From: Warburgia ugandensis | Lineage: Eukaryota > Streptophyta > Magnoliopsida > Canellales > Canellaceae | Assembly: GCA_035236585.1 (NCBI GenBank) | Contig: CP141130.1 | Span: forward strand, 32,685,501 to 32,749,500 | DNA length: 64,000 nucleotides | Reading direction: 5' to 3' | In this document: piece after piece, positions 13,616 through 26,719 of the stretch | Position numbering within the stretch: the stretch's first letter is position 1 | Layout of the letters: every line of letters starts with the position of its first letter | Notes under the pieces: generated by a model | The model's database searches: none | What the model saw: the letters and a program-made list of their open reading frames with translations, nothing else | Told to the model about the DNA's origin: nothing | Made by a program: the position numbers and the translations under genes

Positions 13616-14247
13616 TTTAACATGTGAAGAACATGAATTTTATTTATTGATGGTAAATCAAATAAAACTCAAATAAGGCAAATGTATCATCATACGCATA
13701 ATATCAAAGTGTATGTAGCTTTTTGTCTAAAAGCCTTTGGCTACTAATCTAGCTTTTAAAAGCTTGTACACAACTACTTGCAATGTGTTTCTTTATGAAA
13801 TACTCATTTACTTTTAATTACTTTAGATGTTTAAAGCAAATCTGTATAATACCATGCTTTGTTAGACATTTGAAACTTTTTCATTCTCTAGTACCTCTTT
13901 TTAAGAGTATGCATCTCAATGATATTGCTTTTTTTATATGCTTTAGGATCATCCTTAAGATGAAGTAGAAAGGGAACTTGTCGGAATATGTGTTGTCTAT
14001 CTCCTTCACCTAGAAAGTAATTGCTTGAGAATCTATAAAGTGAGCACCAAGATGACCTTTTAGTTTTCTCAATCTTTGGCTTCTATGAGGCTCCATTTGA
14101 GTCTTAAAATATATTATGCAATCTCTTATATTGTTCATCAATTCTCATTATTTTGACCAAAATAAGATTCGTTATCAATATTTTCTCAAACTAGTTTATC
14201 TTCAAATCACCACTTTAGTATATTTAATAAAGATATTAGATTCTAAA

Positions 14248-14620
14248 TCAAAGTATGTATTCTTTGTTGTTTTCTGTATAACCAACAAATATACTTTTAA
14301 TGCCTTTAAGTCCTAATTTTGATATTTTAGGATCTAATACCTTATAATAATAAGGTAAGCACCCACACTTTGAAATATTTAAAGATAGTAGTCTTCTTTT
14401 CCAAAATTCATAAGGGGAGATATTAACATTCTTCAAAGGATTCTATTGAAAATATTATATGAATACAAACAAATCTTCTCCCCATAAATTAGAAGGCAAT
14501 TTTGCATGCATTAGCATAGAATTTTCCATTTCTATTAACTTGTAAATTTTTTTCTTCCAACTAAGCCATTTTTGTTGTGGTGTAAATAGTGCAGTTCATT
14601 GATGAACTATTTCATGTTCT
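14248..14620 (-). pseudogene. copia integrase remnant
   Basis: It contains the FTPQQK block (usually YTPQQNGVAERKN, which includes the last residues of the integrase core) and the downstream SPYE.W ... GCLPYYYKV ... KSIFVGY block typical of copia integrase C-terminal regions. Part of the same fossil as the RT remnant. Confidence 0.75.
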
Positions 14621-17600
14621 TTGCAAATAAAAATAAATAAATAAAAATCATTTTATAAACATTCACTACCTTTGTCACCTTTAAGAAATTTGTTTTTCTT
14701 TCCATGTAAACTCTTGATTTCAACATTATATCTTTTAAAATATGCCCTTTGTGGTCCAACCCTTCCCCCGACCTCTCATTTGTTGGAGCTTTGCAGACTG
14801 GGCTCCCCTTTTATCTTTTAAACTAGGGTTTTTAGAAAAAATGTCATTACATTTTGGCATATTTGTAGAAAAGTCCAACGTTTTTTGAGTTTTACAAATT
14901 TTCCATTAAGTTTTCATAAGTTTTGTAAAATTGCAATTTGTTAGTTTTCCATCATTCTTCCCTATTAGTTTTTTTTGTTTTGAAATTCTAATATCACCCT
15001 TCTCTATGACTGTCTTGATTAAGTTACCAACTATGGCCACTAAGTTCAATGGCTTTCCAATGGAAAGTTTAGTGTGAATTGGTATTCAATACAATTCGAT
15101 AACAAGGTGTGATGACCTGCGTTTTTGTACCACATTTTTTAATACAATTTTCAAAGGCAAGGCCCTTAGTAGTAAAAACATTTCATAAACAATGCAGCAA
15201 AAATTCTTTTCTTTTAAATCAATTTGTAATACAACCCAAGTCTCACCTCAACATACATAATACACACATATATATTTTTGTATCAAAATAAATTTTTATT
15301 GAATACTAGGAATCATCTAGTAGTTCACTTTACACAACCCCTGTATTACAATTACAATCCATTATCCAAATACAAAGTACATAGTCTGGTTTCACAATCT
15401 TCAAAGAAGATACCCTGATCAGCCTGGTGGCGTTTGGGCTCTTCAAGCTATACGTCCTCAAGTCTCCTTCCTTGTATCTGAGATATTGTAAACATTCAAA
15501 CATTTACAATATCTCAACTAGCTTAGCTTGGTAGGGGATACAAGAATATAATACTTCATTAATACAAGAATATGATATCTCATTCATCATTCTATCATGT
15601 TTATCCATTCATGGACCATCTCATCATAGAGTACATACATCATTTATATAGTATAGGGTAAACCCATTAAAATAGTGAAAATACTCAAAATTTATTCCTT
15701 TCCCTAGCTATACTCCCACTTAGGAGATCAATATTCAACCAAATCTCATATGGGGATTTTCTCTCCAAGAACTTATGTATTTCATCATACTTGGCATCTC
15801 ATCATGCCATGGCATTTCACTATGCCTATCACATGTGCATCGTAATGAAAAATCATCAAGGACTACTATGCTGTTGTCTAAATCCGTAAAGCATGCCTGG
15901 ATAACTGTATAATAATCCACTGATATCAATTGTGGAAATAACAAAATCTATATCCGCATGGGCAAGGACCATGGCTGTCATAGTAGCGGCCTTCCCATGA
16001 TTGCCCCACCCAACTTTTATCCTCTCTTTGGGCATGGTATCCATCATATCATACATTTCATGAAGCGGGTGGCCAAACCCTTATAACTGTCCTAGTATAG
16101 CATCCCCAGGCCTAGGCATGTGTAAAACAAAATCACAAGCCACCACACTTGTATGTAAAATACATTGTACATATCAAATGATGTGTCTGTTTAACTAAGG
16201 CTGGAATATTTTCTATGCCCTATTCTTAGGGTTTCCTTAGTCCACACATCTCACTAATTTCTCATTATTTGATTGGATAATTAGATTGGATCAATTGGAT
16301 GGATCATGGGGTTGGATCACTTGGTTGGATCATTTGCTTGGATCATTATTGTTCTAAGGTACCATAGGTATATTTATATCATGAAGGTCTATAATTTCAG
16401 ATAGAAGATCATGTGTGTGTGTATATACACACACATACATGAATCTTTAATACATTCTTGTACATCCACCTACCTCAAAGTGGTATTCACTCCATATTAT
16501 CTATCATGGTCTTGATTCATACATCTGTCAAACCATACATATAAAGTTATTCATTTATACAAGTATTCTTTCTACATGTATTTGGGTTATCCTATGAAGG
16601 ATGCCCTAATTTTCCTTTAATCATATATGATCAGGGTTTCAAACCTTCTAAGCTAATAAATCTATAATATATAAGTAAAATCACACAACAACAATATACT
16701 CTACATTGTATTTCTTTTCTTTTGTTATTTTTTATCATTCAAGATCTCTCTTGGATCTTGCCAGATCATCCTTATCTTACTTACAATTTTATTAGGGTTA
16801 TATAATTTGCTAACCTTTTATGCTCTTATTATTATTTCTCAACCAGTTAGTGTTTTACTGAATTGAGGGTAACTTATTCATTCTTAATTTTAGACAGCTC
16901 CTCTTATTTCCAATTGACCAAGGTTTACCAGTTACATGCCATTTTCAACGTGGTTAATTCAATCGTCGTGTAAGGAGGCGTTTAGACCTCAACAAATGTC
17001 AACAGAAGGTGGAGGGACAGCGAGGCTTATTAGAAACCCCCTTAACCATGATGAATAACATGCAAGGGTATAGCCTTAGCTCAACCTTTAATAAGGTCCT
17101 ATGAGCTCATAACCCTAAGTTGTATTTCTACTTGATTATAATTAATTCCATGAACATATACTATGTCATTCATGGATGTTTATTATGCTCCTCTTTTGGG
17201 CCAAGGAAATCGAAAATCCACCCCTTATATTGCCCTACTAACTATAGCCCTTACTATGATTATTTCTCATGATGTACATGTGTATTTTGTGAAGTGCAAC
17301 TATATTTCATTAATTATCGCTTTTAAGGTATTTTCCAGAACTCTACTAATGTAAAGGAAATTTAAAAAAAAAAATACACTAATAAATCTAAATCTAAGGA
17401 ATTTAAAGACAATCATGCTAGAATTGAAAATTTGACATGAATTAAATTCGCTTATAAAATAATTATCTAGAATATTAACAATATTTTAATCTAAGAAATT
17501 AAAGAAAATTATACTAAAATTGGAAACATGACATGGATCATAATTAAATCAAATCTACTATTAAATACCATTAACTAAGCATATGACCAATTTATCCTTA

Positions 17601-19071
17601 TGATACAACTATCCGTTTTGTCCATCTTTTAAATCTAGGGTTAATATTCCATTAAGAGTACAACCCTTGATCTTTCATGTTTTTGATTGATCCAATATCT
17701 CTAATAACATGATATTAGCCTTAGATCATCAGTTTTATAGGTTCATCTAGTCTGATCATTCTTGATCTACCAGATCAAGAGGATCCATTGGGATTTTCCA
17801 TGATCATTTTTACTTTCAATGGTCTAAACTTTAATTCAGTTCATGTCAATCCAATACAACCATCCCCATGATGATTTACCATCATTATATCCTTAATGGA
17901 TCCAAACCCTCACTTTTGATCACCACAGATCTACTCGATCAAGGGTGTTAGTAGGTGTATTTTCAAACAACAAAACGTTTTAATGTTTAAAATATTGTTT
18001 TTATGGGTTTAGTAGGTTCCCCTCATCAATATATATTAATAGAATCTTCCTGATAAAAAATCAGACTTAACATGAGTGAGGAATTTCATTTTTAAGTTTT
18101 CAGCCATTTTCAATGGTCGATCTTAATCTATAATGTTTTGGTCAAATTAACTGATCTAGAGGCTTGGAAATTCACTATAATTATTTATTTTAAGGTTTTG
18201 ACATATCCTGGATCCATCCATCATATCAGATTTCCATTTTAACATCAATTTGATCATGATCCACAACAGTTGGAACTAATTTTAAAATTTATTTCATATC
18301 AATCAAATTAAAAACATCAATATCATTAGTCCATTATATTCTACATAATACAAGGAATCTATATCTTCTTTTTTATCTAGATTTGGATTTAAATTGAGTT
18401 TGGAATTGAATTTTCAAGTTTTCATCAATTTCAATGGTCCAGATTGATTTTGGACTGTCAAATCTTATTTCTTAAAATTAAGAGTCCAGATAAAAAATAA
18501 AACTTACTATAATCATGGTCCTTAAGGTTTTTGGGCCTTATGAATCCATTGGATGGCTCAAATTTTCCATCTGACGTGCCTTTGATGGTGTTCTAGGCAT
18601 GCATCACCAGTACTAGTTTTTCTAGAATTTTGGCTGAAAAATCAATTCGGTGACCCAGTTTTAGGGAAAATATATTGAAAAATAAAAATAACAAGATAGA
18701 AAACCTACCTGGAAGTGTTTAGAAGAGAAGATCTTGCCAAAATAAAGAAAATCCTCACTAAAAAGTGAACTATGCTGGAGATGAAATAATTTATGATCTT
18801 CCAATGAAATTGCCAGTGGATCATTCAATTAACAGAGGGGTTTTGTAGATAATCTTACACAAATTGATCTGATGGTTTAGATTTCTGGTATGAGGGTTAG
18901 ATCACTGGATTTTTATAGGTTTTCTGCTTAGGGGTAAAACTAGAAATAAGAAAAGAAAGAGAGGAAAAGAGGGAGAAAGTATAGAAGGAGAGGTAATTTG
19001 GAGCTGGAATTAGAGTAAGAGTTTTTGAATTTTGTGGTGAATTTTATGGACATTTTTGGGAATTTTTTTGA

Positions 19072-19082
19072 GGTATTTATAG
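19072..19082 (-). promoter_or_regulatory. TATA-like box of the Tekay-like LTR
   Basis: CTATAAATACC on the minus strand, followed downstream (toward lower coordinates) by a CT-rich stretch typical of an LTR leader. Fossil promoter; present activity unknown. Confidence 0.5.
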
Positions 19083-19179
19083 GCATTTTTCAAAAATTTA
19101 ATCGTTTTCCCCTAATAATTATGTTTTTCTTTTTTGAATTTTATATTAAAAAGAATTCCCCCACTTCCACCTCTATCTC

Positions 19180-21228
19180 TGTTAAGTGTTCAATTTTGGT
19201 TAAAATACCCCTAATTTAGCATTCAATTAGATCATCTGCCCCCTTCAAATTTGCAAAATTTAGCTCCAATTGACCATCCAAACCTTAATTTTTCAAAATC
19301 AATTGTTAAATGACCATTAGAGCTTATTAGATGATTAATGTAAGATTCAGATGATTCTAATTTAGTCTTTTATTTTGCAGATCAACCAAAAGACGCATGG
19401 ATGGCTAAGATCAAAAGTTAATGGTGCAGATCATTCTAAAGAGGATTGGATGGGCCAGATCACCCATAAAGATGGATAGGATAGTTTCTTAAAAGATAAT
19501 TGAGCTCAATTGGGAATCATAGACAAAAGAAAAATAACATGGAGAAGGCAACTTACAATTCTAGAAGAGTTTCCAAAGTAAAAGGAGGGGACCCAAATTA
19601 GCAAATAAGAGGCAAAGGACAACTGTAGCCACCCCCACCTCTCTTTCCTATTCTTCCCTTTCTCCCTACTTCATATTCACTCTCTTTCCTTCACTCCCTC
19701 CTTATTCATCTCTCTTTCCTTTCCCACTCTCTCACGTTCTCCTTTTTCTTTTATTTCCCTCTTTCACTTTCCCACCTTCCTCTTCTCCTCTATTCTCTCT
19801 TCTCTTCTCAACCCCTTCCTAAAACCGTAGGAGGGCAGCCACAAGACCGCACCACACCATCCCATGCTCCCTCTCAACTTTCCCTCTCTCCCACGATAGC
19901 CTTCTCCTCACCCTTCTCTTGTTCTCCTATTCCCTTTCTCTACCCAATTCCTCACATCACCAGCTCTACCCCCTCAGCCTTGCTTCCCACCACCGTCTCC
20001 TCACCTCTTCTTCATCACCACACCCCCTTCATCTCTCTCCTTCTTCTTCTTCTTCTTCTTCTTCTTCTTCTTCTTCTTCTTCTTCTTCTTCTTCTTCTTC
20101 TTCCATCCGGTTCTGGTTTAGACGCCGACAAACATTCCTCTTGTAGTCCGGCTCCCGTCTTCGTCTCTTTTTCTCTCTCACTCCTCTGTCATAGCTAGAT
20201 CAACAGCATCGCACAGCAGCCCTGGCCACTACACGAAGACCCTCTACCTTCCTCTCTTCCCTCTGGTTCCTTCTCTCTTTTCCCGTTGATTAAAGCCCAA
20301 ACAATCTGACCAACCCAGGAACGGAAACCCAAGTCAGGTTTCCACTCTTTTTCTCTTCCACTCTCCTCTTTCCTCTCCTCCTTCCTCCTCTCTTCCCTTT
20401 CTTCCTTCTCTTCTCCCTCCTCTGGCAACTTTCCTCATTGTCAGGTTCCTGGTTTTTCTTAAAAACCAGATTTTTTTTTATCAAATTTTGTTTTTGCCCT
20501 TAGGTTTTTAAATTTAATTACATTTATGTCCTTTTGCTTTAATTACATCTGTGTCCCTACTTTATTTACATTTGTGTCCTTATTTATTCTTGTTCTATTT
20601 TATCCACATTTTGTTAATCCAAGAACTGCCTAATCCAAATCAGATAAATCAAGTCTTAACCCAATCAACAGGTTAGCCTTAATCAACCAAGGATCCCCAA
20701 TTTCTCATTCATTTCTCATCTGATTTCAAATTAACTTTACAGTTTCATTCTTAGGACACCCCTCGACCTAATTGACCTATTTGATCTTTAATTTGAAATC
20801 AGTGTCTTAATCTAAGCCATCCAAATCTCAAAATTATAATTTAGCCTAGATCTCTATAATTTTGAGGAATCTGACAAATCCAACTGGTAGATCTCTAATC
20901 AAGGATGTGTTGAAGATATTTGTAAAGTTTGATCAACTCTCAGAAGATCAAATTTGAAGATATTGATAGTGATGAAGCTAGGGAAGTAGTTTTTTCATGT
21001 TATTTGATTTATTTATTTTATTTAGAAATTGAAAATTCTATAATTTTGAGAAGTTGATTAGATATGAACTCTGATTATAATTTTAATAATTTTAGTAATT
21101 TATTTTTAATTTTAGATAATTAAATTTTATTGAAATTCCACTTTTTTAAGTCAAGTCCCCATAGGATCGACCCGTACTTGCATAAGCTACGCTACAATAG
21201 CTCGATCACTTGCAGTTAAACATCAACA
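19180..21228 (+). repeat. 5' LTR of Athila copy B
   Basis: 2049 bp, TGTTAAGTG at the start and AACATCAACA at the end, followed two to six bases later by the primer-binding site. A long CT-rich leader-like part (about 19625-20460) includes a (CTT)n run. It pairs with 29639-31962. Confidence 0.9.
20040..20103. repeat. (CTT)n microsatellite in 5' LTR of copy B
   Basis: About 21 CTT units. The 3' LTR has a longer run in the same place, continued by a (CT)n run. Serine- and leucine-rich reading frames here are only translations of the repeat. Confidence 0.95.
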
Positions 21229-21234
21229 AGTTTT

Positions 21235-21253
21235 TGGAACTGTTGCCAAGGAC
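21235..21253 (+). other. Primer-binding site of Athila copy B
   Basis: tggaactgttgccaaggac, a worn form of the Athila primer-binding site TGGCGCCGTTGCCGGGGAC, complementary to the 3' end of tRNA-Asp. It lies six bases after the 5' LTR. Copy C has a better kept form at 62808-62826. Confidence 0.75.
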
Positions 21254-22413
21254 TTATAAAGGAGTTTTCATAAAATTTAATTTTAAAAAAATAGGAATTG
21301 CAATTTTTAGCATTTTAGGTACATTTTTCAATTGTTTTTAGGGTATAATCACCTTGTTTCTTGAATTTGGTACTCATTTTTAATTTTATTTTTCAAGAAA
21401 TTGGAAAGTGGATCTTCAACGAAATGGAAATTTCCCTGCTTTCCTAGAATAGGACTTTCTTTTTTCTTTTGAGTGAATTTGGCAGTGAGGATCCTTGTAA
21501 ATTGTAATTTTTATTTTAAATTTTAAAGGGTTGTATAATATAGGTTAAGTATGGGATAAGGTGGCCCACACTTGATCTTCATCAAAAACCCCACTTTAAG
21601 TTTCCTCACTCATTTATTTCCTAGATTAGGGTTTGCATTTAGAATAATTGGCATTGTTTGGTAATATAACTCATATAGAAAGCATCTTTTATAATTGTTG
21701 CATTTTAGGATTTTTGCATTAGTTTATTGCTTTTAATTGCATTCTTAGGGCAGTTTATTACTTTAAGGTGATTTATATGCTGATCGAATTATCATGGTAT
21801 GTGAAAATTAATTAGAAAGGGCACCCTACCCCTATAAGATCAAGGGTGGATTTCATCACCACCTCTTGGCCCACTTAGGATAATCACCTCAAGCACACAA
21901 CCCTTGCTTTCATATTAATTTAAAATCAATCAGAAGAGACCTATAGAGCCATCACATGCTTGTAGGACCCTCTTAATAGGACGCAATCAATTGTCACTCC
22001 AGTGGTTTTTGATCATTGTGGTTATAGTGGGTGTCTTAAAATCCAAGTGATTTTCCCACGCCTTCCATTAACGTTTGTGAGGTTTAAATGCGTCCTTACA
22101 CGAGGATTATATCAATTACCTTGCACAGAACCTAATTGGTAAGCAATTAGTCTAGGTTAATAAAAAAAAATGTTGTCCCCACACAAATCCAAGAGAGTCA
22201 AATATATTGCTGCTTATTAGCCTTAGGTTTATTTGAATGTGCCCTTTTGTTTGTGCATCATTCTAGAAGTTAGGTTGCATCATTTGGGTTAGTTTTCCAA
22301 AAAAGAAAAAGAAAAAGAGAAGCTTCCCTTGTATGCACTTTTGGAGATGCGATAAAACTGGAAGGTTAGTCAAGTACGACCAAAAAGACATACAATAAGT
22401 TCAAGGCACATCA

Positions 22414-23840
22414 ATGACTGATCAACGCTCAAGGGGTAATTCACCCCGTGGTAGTCAAGGGCCTCCACTCATCATGAATGAAGACCCACGACCCCTGATG
22501 GACGATGAATATCAACCTCCACCAAGGAGGAATAATCATCAGCCAAATAGAGATTGGAGAAGAAATAGCAATAGGAAGTGGGACCAACAGAGTGAACATG
22601 GGGATAATAATACTAAGGGTTGTCAAAACTTTCGTGGTAGAATTTTAAAAGACTACCTTCAGCCTACACGCACTAGCACACCATCATGTGTAATTCTTCC
22701 TCAGAATGCTGGTGCATTAGAATTAAAAACGGGAGTAATCCAATTACTTCCCAAATTCCATGGTTTAGATAGTGAGAGTCCTTACTTGCACCTTAAAGAA
22801 TTTGATGTGGTATGTAGTACCCAGAGAACACAAAATATAGGTCTTGACACTATTAGGCTTAACCTTTTTCCTTTCTCTTTAAAGGAAAAAGCAAAAATGT
22901 GGTTTAATGCACTACCATTAGATTCCATAAGAACCTAGAATGAAATGACTAGGGAATTCTTTAAAAAAAATTTCTTACCCATAAAACAAATATGGTTCAA
23001 TGCATGACAATGAACTTTACCTAGAAGGATAAAGAATCATTCTATCAATGCTGGGAAAGGTTCAAAGAACTACAACTCACTTGCGGCCCACATCATGGCT
23101 CTGAATCATGGCACATCATCATCTTCTTTTATGAAGGACTAAATTTTTACATGCGCCAATTTGTAGAGATGATGTGTAATGATAACTTTCTCTACAAGTA
23201 ACTAGATGAGACGGAGGAGTATTTGGAATGGCTAGCTGAAAGTGCACAGACCTGCGCTGACTTAGAAAGAATAGAACATATAGATAGACCTAAGCCCAAT
23301 AACACCCATGCTAGGGGAGGATGTATGCTATGTTTGAAAAAGATGATATCAATGCTAGAGTAGCATTGCTAGCGAGAAAAGTAGAAGCCATAAAAATGGG
23401 AAAGAAAAACTCAAATAAAGAAGAATAAGTGTGTAGCATTTGTGAGAGTACCACCCATCTTACTGAGAAATGTCCTATCATTCCAGCATTCCAAGAGGTA
23501 CTTCATGATCAGGTTAATGCACTTAACACATATAAAAGACCTTTCTCCCCATATTCAAAGACTTATAATCCCAACTGGAGAAACCATCCAAACTTCAATT
23601 GAAAAAATGGACCTACTGCTAATGTTCCACAACCAAGACCATATCAACCTCATCAACAAAACCAAGGACTTCTTACCTTACCTTATCAAACTCATCAACC
23701 TTCTTCTTCTGGACCTTACTTGCCCCCACCTAAAAGGCATGTAGAGGATAATAACAATCAACATGTTCAAAACTAGGAAAGGAAAATTTCTCAATTAGAA
23801 AGCCAAATAAAACAAACCAACCAGTCCATGAATGAATTAA
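22414..23840 (+). pseudogene. gag remnant of Athila copy B
   Basis: The first part (22414-22938) is rich in Arg, Asn and Gln at the N-terminus. It then shows the gag capsid-like stretch with LLPKFHGLDSESPYLHLKEF and RLNLFPFSLKEKAKMWFNAL, the classic plant gypsy gag pattern (usual form ...FPFSLKDKAKAWL..). Later stretches, to about 23840, continue the Gln/Asn/Pro-rich gag C-terminal part. Fossil. Confidence 0.85.
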
Positions 23841-23857
23841 AAAATATGATGAGTTAA

Positions 23858-24838
23858 ATGATGCAAAGTATGGAAAAAGGAAAGTTCCTAGCTCAACCAC
23901 AAGCAAACCCTAAGGGAGTGCATGCGGTTAGTACTAATGCATCTGATGAAACATCGAGCTCTACCATGGAACAGACTAAGGCTGTTACCATTCTTAGGAA
24001 TGGTAAAGGAATTGAGAAAGATGAGCCTCAAAAGATTGTAAAGGTAGAAAAATCCACAAAAGATAAAGAAAACTCTAAACAAAAGGACCTTGTTTCACTT
24101 GTTGACCCATGTCCTGTACCTGCTCCATTTCCTCAAAGGTTGCGTCAAGCCCTAAAGTCTACCTCTAATGATGAGATTTTAGAGATTTTCAAGCAAGTCA
24201 AGATCAACATACCGATCTTAGATGCTATAAAACAAATTCCGTCATATGCTAAATTCTTAAAAGACTTATGCACCATAAAGAGAAAACTAAATGTCCAAAA
24301 GAAGGCATTTTTTACTGAACAGGTTAGTTCTACTCTTCAATACCATACACCACCAAAGTACAAAGATCTTGGTTGCCCCACTCTTACTTGCATTATTGGC
24401 AACCACAAGATTAACCAAGCTCTTCTTGATTTAGGATCTAGTGTTAACCTATTACCATACTTGGTATATGAACAATTAGGTATGGGTGAACTAAAACCTA
24501 CATCTACTATGCTCCAATTAGCTGATTGTTCTATAAAAATACCGAGAGGGGTAATAGAGGATGTGTTAGTCTAGGTAGAACAATTTTGCTTCCCTATAGA
24601 TTTTCTAGTTCTATATACACAACCAGTGGTGAATGAGAAGAATGAAATACTAGTTATCCTAGGACGACCATTTTTGGCTACATCTAATACCTTAATCAAC
24701 TGTAGAAATGATTTCATAAAACTGTCCTTTGGCAATATGACTTTAGAGCTAAACATCTTTAACATTTGTACGCAACCTGGTGAAACTACCAATGATTTGC
24801 ACGCTGTTAACATGATCAATTCAGTTGTGCAAGATTAG
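23858..24838 (+). pseudogene. gag end and aspartic protease remnant, Athila copy B
   Basis: A lysine-rich linker (24000-24100) is followed by LRQALKSTSNDEILEIFKQV and then by the retroviral-type aspartic protease. Its active-site region reads LLDLGSSVNLLPYLVYEQLG, the form usual in the Athila branch. The flap and end parts are ADCSIKIPRGVIEDVLV and ILVILGRPFLATSNTLINC. Fossil. Confidence 0.85.
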
Positions 24839-25269
24839 TTTCTGTCATCTTCCTTGTTGGAACCACTGGAGGCCTGTTTGGGCCATTTTAATGAGTTTAA
24901 TGAGGATGCAGTAATAGAGGAAGTTAATGCCCTCTTTGATTATGCTCCTATCATGGATATAGAAAAATGAAAACCTCATTTCGAGGATGTTCCACCGAGG
25001 GAGTCTACTCCCCTTCCATCATTCGTAGAACCTCCTAACTTGAATTAAAATCACTACCATTAGATTTAAAATATGCTTATTTAGGAGAAAAAGAGACTTT
25101 TCCTGCAATAATTTTCTCCTAATTAGAAACATCTCAAGAGGAAAAGTTAATAAACACTTTAAAAGAACAAAAAGGTGTTATAGGATGGACCATAGCTGAT
25201 ATAAAGGGCATTAACCCTTTAATCTGCACCCATAGGACATATCTAGTGGATGAAGCTAAACTATGTTGT
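24839..25269 (+). pseudogene. Protease-RT linker of Athila copy B
   Basis: It contains LLEPLEACLGHFNEF, IEEVNALFDYAPIMDIE and, further on, QEEKLINTLKEQKGVIG and WTIADIKGINP. This stretch of pol, between protease and RT, is the part that copies A (5304-5835) and C (60536-60979) keep although they have lost the enzymes. Fossil. Confidence 0.7.
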
Positions 25270-26200
25270 CAAATGCAAAGAAGGTTAAATCCTAATATGA
25301 AAGATGTGGTTAGAGCAGAAATCCTAAGGATGCTTGATGTGGGAATCATCTATCCCATAAGTGATAGCAAATAGGTAAGTCCTACTTAGGTAGTTCTAAA
25401 GAAGTCTGGAGTGACAGTAATAACTAACGCCAACAATGAATTGATCCCTACTAGGGTTACCACTGGTTGGCGTGCATGTATCGATGATAGAAAGTTGAAT
25501 GCTGTTATAAGGAAGGACCATTTTCCTTTGCCCTTTGTTGATCAGATGTTAGAAAGGGTTGTAGGGCATCAGTACTATTGTTTCCTAGATGATTATTCAG
25601 GGTATAACCAAATAGAAATTGCACCCGATGATAAAGAAAAGACCACATTTACATGTCCTTTTGGCACTTTTGCTTACACAAGAATTCCATTTGGATTATG
25701 TAATGCTCCTGCCACATTTCAACGTTGCATGTTATGCATTTTCAATGATATGCTAAAGAGAATTTTAGAAGTTTTCATGGACGACTTTTCTGTTTTTGGT
25801 AATTCATTTGAAACATGCCTTGAAAATCTAAGAAAAGTCTTAACTCATTGTAAACAAAGAACTTAGTGCTTAATTGGGAAAAATGACATTTCGTGGTTCC
25901 TAAGGGAATTGTCTTAGGTCACATCATGTCATCCAAATAGAGGTAGATAGAGCCAAAGTTGATCTAATTACCAATCTACCCATTCCAAAATCTATTAGGG
26001 ACATTCGCTCTTTCCTAGGTCATGCAAGATTCTATAGGAGGTTCATTAAAGATTTTAGTACAATATCTAGACCATTATGTCACCTCCTCACAAAGGATAT
26101 CCCTTTTGAGTGGACTGCAGATTGTCAAGAGGCTTTTATAAAGTTGAAAGGCAAGTTGACCACTACACCTATCATGTAGCCACCTGATTGGAGTCTACCC
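25270..26200 (+). pseudogene. Reverse transcriptase remnant, Athila copy B
   Basis: Blocks in order: GWRACIDDRKLNAVIRKDHF, PLPFVDQMLERV, YYCFLDDYSGYNQI, TTFTCPFGTFAYTRIPFGLC, NAPATFQRCM, and the catalytic VFMDDFSVFG. A connection stretch follows with IRSFLGHARFYRRFIKDFS. All are standard for Athila RT. Fossil. Confidence 0.9.
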
Positions 26201-26704
26201 TTCAAAATCATGTGTGATGCTAGTGACTATGCTGTAGGAGCTATACTAGGGCAAAGAAAAGAGAAGAAGCTATACGTCATCTACTATGCCAGTAGGACCT
26301 TAAATAGCACCCAAATGAACTATTCCACTATAGAGAAAGAACTCTTAGCAGTTGTCTTCGCATTGGATAAATTCAGGTCTTACTTGGTTGGATCTAAAAT
26401 AGTCATATTCACTAACCATTTGGCCCTCAAGTATCTCTTTTTTAAGAAAGATGCTAAGCCTAAACTAATTAGATGGATTCCCTTACTCCAAGAGTTTAAC
26501 ATTGAAATAAAAGATAAAAAGGGAGTAGAGAATATTGTAGATGACCATTTATCTCAGTTAGTCCTAGCAGAGCCTTTACATGAGTTTCCAATTAAAGACA
26601 CTTTTCCTGATGAGAAACATTTTCATGTTTCCCATTTTCCCTGGTTTGCTGATATTGCAAATTATTTAGTCACAGGGAAAATTCCTGAACATTGGATTAA
26701 ATAA
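26201..26704 (+). pseudogene. RNase H remnant, Athila copy B
   Basis: MCDASDYAVGAILGQR, IYYASRTLNSTQMNYSTIEK, ELLAVVFALDKFRSYLVGSK and NHLALKYLF are the gypsy RNase H blocks in the expected order. A VDDHLSQL block then leads into the integrase part. Fossil. Confidence 0.9.
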
Positions 26705-26719
26705 GAAAAGCAAAAATTC

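Larger units (their letters stand above)
12492..14825 (-). mobile_element. Ty1-copia element, first piece (minus strand, fossil)
   Basis: On the minus strand there are remains of copia pol in the right order. The integrase core end reads FTPQQKWLSWKKK and later LPSNLWGE (about 14477-14620). The integrase C-terminal part reads SPYEFWKRR, KCGCLPYYYKV and KSIFVGYTENNKEY (14248-14436). The RT part reads FLNGNHDIEVYMK, SLYGFKQEPKRHEKLD and DKCIYTKT (13337-13615). These are standard Ty1-copia signatures, closest in flavour to the Tork side of the family (inference). The upstream part of the same element lies beyond the Mutator-like insertion, from 33391. No LTR could be placed with confidence. The stretch 12492-12890 gives no clear coding signal. 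Old and heavily broken. Confidence 0.75.
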